From: Nonomuraea longispora
GTDB lineage: Bacteria > Actinomycetota > Actinomycetes > Streptosporangiales > Streptosporangiaceae
Direction of reading: 5' to 3'
NCBI RefSeq assembly: GCF_004348345.1
Contig: NZ_SMJZ01000074.1
Location: 1-37,307, forward strand
DNA: 37,307 nucleotides
Each line of letters starts with the position of its first letter. Positions within the stretch are counted from its first letter, which is position 1. Shown here piece after piece: positions 31,578 through 37,307 of this stretch. Below the pieces are notes generated by a model, which saw nothing but the letters and a program-made list of their open reading frames with translations, had not been told where the DNA came from and did not search any database. A program made the translations under genes and the position numbers.

Positions 31578-32900
31578 CTACTTCTTGCGGCCCCAGCGGC
31601 GCTTGCGCTTGGCGTCGCCCGGCGTCTCCTGGGCGGGCTCCTGCCCCTCCTGCGCGCCCGCCGGCTGCTCCGGCAGCGGCTGGATCGCTGTCACCTCGCC
31701 GTCGGCGGGCAGGTAGGGCGGCGGGTCGTAGTCGGCGTCGCCGCGGGCGGGCGGCTCGAACAACGAGGCCGGCTGGCCCTGCCAGGGCTCCGCGTCGCCC
31801 GCCTCCGCCGCCGAGGCCGGCGGGATCGGGTGTTCCCTGTCGTCCTCGTACGGGCTCGCGCCGCCCGGCGGGATGTCCGCAGGCGGGATCACCGGCTCGA
31901 ACGGGTCACGGTATTCGCTCTGCTTGGGCGCCTCGTGGGTGTAGGAGCCGAACTCGTCCGGGCGCAGCACCACCGGCTCCTCCGCCTGGTGCTGCTCCTG
32001 CTGCGGGTAGCCCTGCGGCGGGACCGGCTGCGGCTCCTGGTAGACGGCGCCGTACTGCACCTGGCCGCCCGGGTAGGTCTGCACGGGGACGAAGCTGATG
32101 ATCGGCGCGTACGCCGTGCCGCCCGGATAGCCGGGGGCGGGAAAGCCCGCCGTGGCGTAGCCGGGACCCGCCGGGTAACCGCCGCCCGGAGGCATCTCCG
32201 GGTGACCCACCGGCCCCGCCTTGCGCACCGCCGCCGCGTGGGCCATCCGGCGCAGCCGCCCCTCGAAGATGAGCACGGCGAAGAGCGCGAGCAGCACCAG
32301 CACCAGCGCGGGAATGCTGAGCTTCTGCGTCAGCGTGCGCTGGTCGAACTCGGGCGCCGCGTTCCGCAACTCCAGCGGCACCTCCTCGGAGGATGCGGGC
32401 AGCGTCTCGCTCGGCAGCGGGTCGGTCGGCGTGTCGCTCGGAGCGACAGCCGGCATCTCCACGCTCTCCTCGGGAGTGGCGGTGGCGGAGGTGCTGGGCG
32501 GCACCTCGACGCTCTGCGTGGGCAGCGGCTGCGGCGGCGGCTGTTGCGGGCTGGACGGCGTGGCGCTCGGGGTCGCCGTCTTGGTGGTCTTCTTCGGAGT
32601 GGGGCTCTTCTTGGTCTTCGTAGGAGTCGCGGTGACGGTCTGGGTGATCGTCGTCTCCGGGTCCTGCTCCTCTTCGGGCTCGTCGGGCGGCGGCTCGCCG
32701 GCCGTCGCCGTGACCGTCACCGTGGTCTCGGGGTTCTCCGGGTACGCGTCGCACACCTCGCCGGGGTTGCACCCCTCGACGGGGTCGTACGCCGCCGCGG
32801 AGGCGCTGGCGCTCTGCACGATGAACGGAGCCGCTCCCGCACCGGCCAGGCCTAGCGCCAGGACGATCGCGGACACAGCCGTCGCTCGCGTGCGTGCCAC
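31578..32900 (-). CDS. Membrane-anchored Thr/Pro-rich surface protein with Pro-rich cytoplasmic tail
   Basis: This 440-residue protein I do not recognise. It has a signal peptide (residues 1-37, ending SASA-A), an outside Thr/Pro/Glu-rich stalk (about 45-205, with TVTVTATAG and KKSPTPKKTTKTATPS) and one membrane helix (about 208-230, IPALVLVLLALFAVLIFEG). An inside Pro/Gly/Tyr-rich tail (about 235-425) ends in the basic RKRRWGRKK. Two Cys follow the signal peptide (EGCNPGEVC). This one-pass layout fits a wall-spanning sensor or scaffold. The GTG at 32900 has GGAGGG 6 nt upstream, and TAGTAT at 32945-32940 is a likely -10. Confidence 0.75.
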   Translation of the reverse strand: MARTRATAVSAIVLALGLAGAGAAPFIVQSASASAAAYDPVEGCNPGEVCDAYPENPETTVTVTATAGEPPPDEPEEEQDPETTITQTVTATPTKTKKSPTPKKTTKTATPSATPSSPQQPPPQPLPTQSVEVPPSTSATATPEESVEMPAVAPSDTPTDPLPSETLPASSEEVPLELRNAAPEFDQRTLTQKLSIPALVLVLLALFAVLIFEGRLRRMAHAAAVRKAGPVGHPEMPPGGGYPAGPGYATAGFPAPGYPGGTAYAPIISFVPVQTYPGGQVQYGAVYQEPQPVPPQGYPQQEQHQAEEPVVLRPDEFGSYTHEAPKQSEYRDPFEPVIPPADIPPGGASPYEDDREHPIPPASAAEAGDAEPWQGQPASLFEPPARGDADYDPPPYLPADGEVTAIQPLPEQPAGAQEGQEPAQETPGDAKRKRRWGRKK

Positions 32901-32974
32901 CGCTGCCCTCCGCAGAGTCCCGAAACCATGGTCAAGGGAATACTAGCCGGGTCAAAGTAACAGTAAAGACTGAT

Positions 32975-34585
32975 TTACAACTCCATTTTCCGGTTACGGC
33001 CCTGTTGTACCGTGACAATGAGCCGCAATGCCCCCAGGAGCACTCCGACGGCTACGGCCGCCAGCCAGAAACCCGTCACGCCGTCCACGATGCTGACCCG
33101 CTCATCCGGGGGCACCCGTTTCGCCGACGACACCATTTCGAACGGCAACGGCGCCGATGCGGGGCCCGCGGCCGACGGGAAAGAAACCTCGGGCGACGGT
33201 ACGCCTGCCCCGATCGCCTGCGGGGCCTCGTAGGGCGGCGGCTGACCGAATCCCTCAGGCTGGGACCCCACCACTCCACGGGATCGGGTCGATCCCTGAG
33301 CCTGCGCGGTCGTACGAACCTGGGCGTCGCCTTGAGACCGCGCGGGCGTCGCCTTGTGAGCCGGCACGGGCCCGTGAGGCTGCGCGGACCCTTCAGGCTG
33401 CGCGGACCCTTCAGGCTGCGCGGGCCCCTGAAGCTGCGCGGGCGCGGATGCCCGGCCCCGCACGGGTCCTTGCCCCTGCGCAGGCGCGACCCCCTCCTGC
33501 GACGGCACAGGCGCGGCTCCCCGCACCGCCTCCTGCGACTGCACAGGCACGGCCTCCGGCACCGGCCCCTGAGCCCGCACCGATCGTTGCGACTCCTCGG
33601 CAACCTGAGGCTGCCCGGTCCCCCGGGAATGGGCGGACCCGGCCTCCACAGGTTCCCGCGCCTGCGAGCCGGGCATGCCGGGCTCGCAGGCCCCGCGCCG
33701 CATCGCGAGCCGCTCCTCGTCAGGCCCTTCGGGACCCACAGACGGACGCCCGCCCAAACCGCCGGGCGGCCAGACCTCCATGCCGAAACCAGGCGGCGGC
33801 CACCCGGCCTCAGGACCGACGGGTGGCGGGCCCTCCGCTCCGGGCCACATCGGCCCGGGTGGGCCCGGTGGCGGACCGTAGGGGACGACAGGGTGGTGAC
33901 CCGGCGGCTGGTCCCGCGGGCCAGAAAGCACATGGGCGTCACCACGGCGACCGGACGGCATGGCGTTCCTGACCCGCGTGGTGGCGGTGCCGGCCATGGT
34001 CGTCAGCCCGTCACCGGAGTCGGTGCGCATCCTCGCGACCGCCGCCAGCGCGACGGCCCTGGCCCCGGCCGGTGCGGTGAGCGTCACGTCGACCGATCGT
34101 TCCCCGGAGACCTGGCCCAGCTTGCACACCCGCGTCCCCGGCAGCACGCCGCGGGCGCGGGTGGAGCCGGAGTGGTCCTCCAAAGCCCGCAGGGCGAGCG
34201 CCTCGGACGCCGCCTCCCCTGGGCTTGCCGGAGGGACGGCCCGGTCCGCCGTCGTGGGGCCAGGCGCGGCGGCTCCCGGCCGGGCAGGTCCCGTGACGCC
34301 GGAACCGGCGGGTTCCGGGAAGTCGGAACGAGCGGGCGGCGGGACGCAGACGACCTCCGCCAGCGCCTCCGCCGGGCTGGCCGCCACCGCGACCCTCGCG
34401 CCCATGCCCATCCCGTTCAGCCGCACCTTGAACCGCTGGACGTCCCCCGTCCTGACCCACTTGCCCGCGCCGTCGGACCCCTTGATCCGCTCGAGCACCA
34501 GCGAAACCCCGGTGGCCCCCACGGGCACACACGGAACCGCCGTCAGAAGCAGGGCCCCGGCAATGATCCAGCCACGCCGCATCAT
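32975..34585 (-). CDS. Low-complexity secreted protein with C-terminal membrane anchor
   Basis: This 536-residue protein I do not recognise. It has a signal peptide (MRRGWIIAGALLLTAVP) and a small N-terminal domain with two Cys (AEVVC and RVCKLG) that could form a disulfide. A long Pro/Gly region follows (about 210-310), then a Gln/Ala/Pro/Ser region with 6-residue repeats (QPEGSA), and a C-terminal helix (about 505-525) with the short basic tail RNRKMEL. The sizes suggest a wall-spanning stalk with an outer head domain. The ATG at 34585 has GGGGGAG 5 nt upstream and leads straight into the signal peptide. It lies 74 bp upstream of the 440-residue surface protein and has a similar plan, so the two may work together. 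Confidence 0.7.
   Translation of the reverse strand: MMRRGWIIAGALLLTAVPCVPVGATGVSLVLERIKGSDGAGKWVRTGDVQRFKVRLNGMGMGARVAVAASPAEALAEVVCVPPPARSDFPEPAGSGVTGPARPGAAAPGPTTADRAVPPASPGEAASEALALRALEDHSGSTRARGVLPGTRVCKLGQVSGERSVDVTLTAPAGARAVALAAVARMRTDSGDGLTTMAGTATTRVRNAMPSGRRGDAHVLSGPRDQPPGHHPVVPYGPPPGPPGPMWPGAEGPPPVGPEAGWPPPGFGMEVWPPGGLGGRPSVGPEGPDEERLAMRRGACEPGMPGSQAREPVEAGSAHSRGTGQPQVAEESQRSVRAQGPVPEAVPVQSQEAVRGAAPVPSQEGVAPAQGQGPVRGRASAPAQLQGPAQPEGSAQPEGSAQPHGPVPAHKATPARSQGDAQVRTTAQAQGSTRSRGVVGSQPEGFGQPPPYEAPQAIGAGVPSPEVSFPSAAGPASAPLPFEMVSSAKRVPPDERVSIVDGVTGFWLAAVAVGVLLGALRLIVTVQQGRNRKMEL
33377..33440 (+). repeat. 18-bp tandem repeats in the surface-protein gene
   Basis: AGGCTGCGCGGACCCTTC occurs twice perfectly (33377-33394, 33395-33412), followed by one to two diverged copies. 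On the coding strand each unit encodes six residues (QPEGSA or a variant), lengthening the stalk in frame. Confidence 0.8.
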
Positions 34586-34650
34586 TCCCACTCCCCCGTT
34601 GCGACAAATCACACCGAGTCATCATCATGTCACACAGAGTGAGTTGATTG

Positions 34651-35043
34651 TCACCGGGGTAGCAGGTTCTCCACGGTCTTCATGATGGGCAGGTCCGCAT
34701 CCAGCCACTCGACGTCGTAATAGTCGCCGGGACCGAGCCACCGCAGGGCCAGGTGCTCCTTGGCTTCGGGCACGCCCGAGGCCAAGGAGCACAACCACAC
34801 GCGCATGACGTACCCCGGCGACAGCGTCCACTCACCGCCGACGCGTTCGCCCACCGCGATCTCGACGCCGAGCTCCTCGCGGCACTCGCGTACGAGCGCG
34901 GCCCGCTCGTCCTCACCGGGATCCACCTTCCCGCCGGGGAACTCCCACCCGCCCGCCAGCGCCGCCGGTTCGGCGCGCTGGGCCGCGAGCACCCGGCCGC
35001 CGGGGGCGACGATCACCGCGGCCACGACCACGACCGTGCTCAT
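34651..35043 (-). CDS. NUDIX hydrolase (MutT-like)
   Basis: This 130-residue NUDIX pyrophosphatase has the full Nudix box: GGKVDPGEDERAALVRECRE, then ELGVEI (Gx5Ex7REUxEExGU), near residues 40-62. The N-terminal VVVVAAVIVAPGGRVLAAQR and EFPGGK strongly resemble MutT/8-oxo-dGTPase-type enzymes that cleanse oxidised nucleotides, though other nucleoside diphosphate substrates are possible. The ATG at 35043 has AAGGA about 10 nt upstream and is preferred over the GTG at 35046. It lies 13 bp after the stop of the lytic transglycosylase-NlpC gene, so it is co-transcribed with it although functionally unrelated. Confidence 0.88.
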   Translation of the reverse strand: MSTVVVVAAVIVAPGGRVLAAQRAEPAALAGGWEFPGGKVDPGEDERAALVRECREELGVEIAVGERVGGEWTLSPGYVMRVWLCSLASGVPEAKEHLALRWLGPGDYYDVEWLDADLPIMKTVENLLPR

Positions 35044-35056
35044 CACGTCACATTCC

Positions 35057-36145
35057 TTACAGGGATGGATTCTGCAGCTTCTTCAGCTGTTCGAGCACGT
35101 CGGGGTTCTGCAGGGGACGGGTGAAGCCCACCCGGTTCGTACGGGCCTGGTAGCTCGTCACCTTGATGGGCCCGCACAGCCGGCAGCGGGCCTCCAGCAT
35201 CTTGCCCTTGGACACGACCAGGCCGACGTGACCGGGGTTGTTGGCGGACGTGCCGGGGCCGGAGTTGAAGAACACCAGGTCGCCCGGCTGCTCCTCCCCT
35301 TCCTGGACCTTCACGCCGAACGGCCACTGCACGAACGTCGTCCGCGGAATCACCAATCCCGCCGCCCGGTAGGCCGCGTAGATGACGCCCGAGCAGTCGA
35401 ACGCGTCGGGCCCCGTGCCGCCCCACAGATACGGCTTGCCGCGCTGGTCCAGCGCGTACTCCAAAATCTTGGCCACGACGTCGCTCGGCGCGGCCTCGAT
35501 CAGCGGGTCGTCGCACTCCTCCGAAGCCTGCGGCGGGACCTTCACCTCACCCGACCTCGCGTATTTCCTGGCGATCTCGACGACCTGGTCGACGTACCAC
35601 CAGGCCCGGTTGTAGACGAACAGCGCCTGCCGCACGTTCTCCGGCGCGCCGTTGCGCTTGAGCATCTTCGCCGCGCCCAGGATGGCGTCGGCGGGGTTGT
35701 AGACGTCGCCCACACCGTCGCCGTCGCCGTCGGAGGCGTAGCCGTTGACGTCGGACGACATCGGGATCCTGGCCTTGCCTCCCCACGTGGAGATCAGGAA
35801 CTGCATCGGCCCCGCAGCGCCCGCGTGGTTGGTGCCGTCCTTGACGCCCGGCAGGTCGGAGCGGCCGTGGTCGGTCTCGCGCTTGCCCACGGCGGCCAGG
35901 ATGTTCCACTGCACGCCGATCTTCTTGCCGTGCTTCTTGTACAGCTCCAGATATCTGCCGGGGATGTCGGAGCTGCCCGAGTCGGACACCTCCTCCACCT
36001 GCGTGTCGTCCTCGCAGTCGACGGAGGTGCCGCCTCCCGAGATGAAGGACGGCAACGAGATCAGCAACATCGGCGAAAGTATGACCGCCACCAGGATCAA
36101 CGCCCCGGCGAGGCCGATCACGAGAGCGAGACGCGCGCCTTTCAC
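35057..36145 (-). CDS. Bifunctional lytic transglycosylase and NlpC/P60 peptidoglycan hydrolase
   Basis: This 362-residue protein has an N-terminal membrane anchor (residues 7-30). A SLT-type lytic transglycosylase domain (about 62-195) has catalytic Glu90 (GKRETDHG), AGPMQF, and a DGDGDGVGD Ca-binding-like loop. An NlpC/P60 endopeptidase domain (about 222-345) has Cys251 (FDCSG), His306 (NPGHVG) and motif QPGDLVFF. The third, usually polar, catalytic residue is not obvious. One protein cuts both glycan and stem peptide, as do wall-opening enzymes of Gram-positive conjugation systems (VirB1-like). The GTG start at 36145 overlaps the upstream stop by GTGA. The neighbour looks like VirB8/TcpC, which supports a transfer or secretion role. 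Confidence 0.9.
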   Translation of the reverse strand: MKGARLALVIGLAGALILVAVILSPMLLISLPSFISGGGTSVDCEDDTQVEEVSDSGSSDIPGRYLELYKKHGKKIGVQWNILAAVGKRETDHGRSDLPGVKDGTNHAGAAGPMQFLISTWGGKARIPMSSDVNGYASDGDGDGVGDVYNPADAILGAAKMLKRNGAPENVRQALFVYNRAWWYVDQVVEIARKYARSGEVKVPPQASEECDDPLIEAAPSDVVAKILEYALDQRGKPYLWGGTGPDAFDCSGVIYAAYRAAGLVIPRTTFVQWPFGVKVQEGEEQPGDLVFFNSGPGTSANNPGHVGLVVSKGKMLEARCRLCGPIKVTSYQARTNRVGFTRPLQNPDVLEQLKKLQNPSL

Positions 36146-36768
36146 TGAAGAATGTCTCCCTCCTGGCCCTCGGTCGCCGGGCGGAGGTCGAAGACCCGCC
36201 AGTCGGCTCCCTCCTGGCTCACCGTGACCGCGAACTCCTCGTCCTGCCGTTTGTCGCCGCTCTTCGCGGCGACCTGCCGGGTGGTGCTGATCACGAACAC
36301 GACGGAGGTCTTCTCGACCTGCCTGATCTCCTTCAGCCTGGCCGTGGCCGTGGAGACGGTCTCATCGTTCCGGTTCTGCTCGATCGTGCCCGCCGAGGAG
36401 ACGGTCCTGGCCAGCTCGTTGCCGAACTCGGCCGTCGTGTACGCCTTCAGCCGCGCCGCGTAGGCCGCCGGGTCCTCGTCGTGGCGGAACGTGCCGTACT
36501 CGGCGGCGAACCGCTCGGCCAGGTCCGCCGCCGCGGCGAGCTGCTCCTTCTGCATGGGCAGGTAGGAGTAGACGTCGAACGGCTCGGCGCTCGCGGTCGC
36601 CAGCGGCGTGCTCGACGCCGCGGGTGTGACGGCCGCGGAGGTCGCCTCCGGCGCGGGCTCCGCCGGCTCCTCCGCGGACGGCCCGATCGTCAGGTAGATG
36701 CCGACCGCGGCGACGACCACGACGATGACGGCGAAGGCGAGCCCGCGCCTGTCACCTGGCTGTGCCAT
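36142..36768 (-). CDS. VirB8/TcpC-like single-pass membrane protein (NTF2-like)
   Basis: This 208-residue protein has a short cytoplasmic N-terminus, one membrane helix (residues 11-28, AFAVIVVVVAAVGIYLTI), an Ala/Pro/Thr linker (30-62) and an outside alpha+beta domain (about 70-200). The domain's helix LAERFAAEYGTFRHDEDPAAYAARLKAY and following strands match the NTF2-like plan of VirB8/TcpC conjugation proteins and Mce-associated proteins. I infer the family from layout rather than strong motifs. It ends in a GTGA overlap with the SLT-NlpC gene. An SD-like GAGGA lies upstream of the ATG at 36768. Confidence 0.7.
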   Translation of the reverse strand: MAQPGDRRGLAFAVIVVVVAAVGIYLTIGPSAEEPAEPAPEATSAAVTPAASSTPLATASAEPFDVYSYLPMQKEQLAAAADLAERFAAEYGTFRHDEDPAAYAARLKAYTTAEFGNELARTVSSAGTIEQNRNDETVSTATARLKEIRQVEKTSVVFVISTTRQVAAKSGDKRQDEEFAVTVSQEGADWRVFDLRPATEGQEGDILQ

Positions 36769-36869
36769 CAGTTCCTCCCGAGGGGACCGTCACCAGGACC
36801 CCAGCCATTGTCGGCGCCTCCGGACAGCTTCGGCTTCGTGCTTTCGGGCATCGGTCAGGGCTTGGCCGT

Positions 36870-36926
36870 CGTCTCTCGCGCAAGCGGGGCGAGAAACCGC
36901 TCCCTTCAGGGCGGGGAGGCGTCACG
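36870..36926 (+). mobile_element. Possible degenerate IS200/IS605-type right end
   Basis: The 159-bp gap between the Gly/Ser-rich gene and the VirB8-like gene contains, on the plus strand, a hairpin TCTCGC/GCGAGA followed by CTCCCTTCAGGGCGGGGAGG and GCGTCAC. This resembles the CCCCGCCCTTCAGGGCGGGG-x-GAxGTCA end of IS605-family elements, which is also the 3' end of their guide-like RNA. The stem has two mismatches and no tnpA or tnpB is present, so if real it is a decayed solo end. The resemblance is from memory and not checked. Confidence 0.25.
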
Positions 36927-36927
36927 T

Positions 36928-37307
36928 TCAGTCCTTGTCGGTGGAGTTCGGCTTGAGCCAGAACGGCACCGAGGGGCTGTCCCCTCCGGAGCCGCCGCCG
37001 TCGCTGCCGCTGCGCAGCCAGAGCGGGGGCGCCTCCGAGGAGCGGGACGACGACTCGCCGGACGTGAAGATCCGGGGGCCTGCCTGGCCGCGGCCACCGC
37101 CGCCGCCGCCGGACCGCGACCCGCCGGGCCGGCCTGAGCCGTTGGAGTTGTTGGAGCCGCCGAACAGCCCGCCGCCGGAGCCGCGCGACCGCGTGCCGCC
37201 GGACCCGCCGAACCTGGACCCGCGCGAGGAGCCGGACGAGCCGTTACGGGAGCCGCCCGACGAGGCGCCGCGCCGCGCCCAGCCGCCGCCGGACCCCCCG
37301 CCGAACC
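36928..37307 (-). CDS. C-terminal part of a Gly/Ser-rich protein (partial)
   Basis: The minus-strand frame is open from the right edge to a TGA at 36930-36928 and covers about 125 residues. Composition is Gly/Ser/Arg-rich with FGGS, RGS and GGGG blocks. Two similar short motifs, PPLWLRSGSDG and PSVPFWLKPNS, stand at the end, before STDKD. The head of the protein is outside the window. Long Gly/Ser-rich tails occur on VirB6/TrbL-like channel proteins of actinobacterial T4SS-like loci, and the neighbours fit that, but the visible part gives no direct evidence. It is the most upstream gene of the cluster in view. Confidence 0.6.
   Translation of the reverse strand, partial: FGGGSGGGWARRGASSGGSRNGSSGSSRGSRFGGSGGTRSRGSGGGLFGGSNNSNGSGRPGGSRSGGGGGGRGQAGPRIFTSGESSSRSSEAPPLWLRSGSDGGGSGGDSPSVPFWLKPNSTDKD

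Overview
This window looks like chromosomal DNA of a high-GC mycothiol-producing actinobacterium. A member of Streptosporangiales (Nonomuraea-like) is my best guess from protein style, not a proven assignment. Supporting signs are mshB, GC-rich codon use throughout, GTG starts, many apparently leaderless genes, DUF6113 next to mshB, and succinate dehydrogenases (Sdh) of the corynebacterial and mycobacterial types.

Layout. 1-5.9 kb: end of a Pro/Thr-rich protein, a strong bidirectional hairpin, the minus-strand unit mshB - DUF6113 - flavin reductase, then a DPP-IV-like S9 peptidase and a secreted TAP-like S33 peptidase on the plus strand. 5.9-9.4 kb: a heterodimeric ABC exporter pair with one intact and one degenerate ATP site. 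9.4-20.6 kb: an accessory stretch. It holds three decaying genes (a narK-like nitrate transporter, a SnoaL/NTF2-like protein and an unidentified minus-strand gene), two small-molecule-kinase-like proteins, an NmrA-like reductase, a DUF1996 and DUF305 pair, rtcB, a cupin, a divergent MFS/TetR efflux module with clear operators, a small two-gene module with a HicB-like or HTH partner, and an HTH gene under a striking concentric operator that is coupled to an alpha/beta hydrolase.

20.6-31.5 kb is the functional core. Two different succinate dehydrogenases flank a regulatory cassette. The minus-strand sdhCAB encodes a diheme, corynebacterial-type enzyme. The plus-strand anchor-A-B operon encodes a mycobacterial Sdh1-like enzyme whose anchor carries a Cys/His cluster. 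Between them, a LysR regulator, a REC-PP2C phosphatase, a histidine kinase and a CheY-like regulator are chained by three ATGA overlaps. A LysR box lies about 65 bp upstream of the predicted sdhC start, and two CRP-like half-site pairs lie upstream of the second operon. A likely reading is that the cassette and a cAMP-type regulator decide which succinate:quinone enzyme is made; this is inference.

31.5-37.3 kb (minus strand): two low-complexity surface proteins, a NUDIX hydrolase, a lytic transglycosylase-NlpC/P60 enzyme, a VirB8/TcpC-like membrane protein and the Gly/Ser-rich end of another protein. Together these look like one edge of an actinobacterial T4SS-like (conjugation-type) locus, with a possible IS605-type right-end remnant between two of them. 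No tRNA, rRNA or CRISPR was seen.
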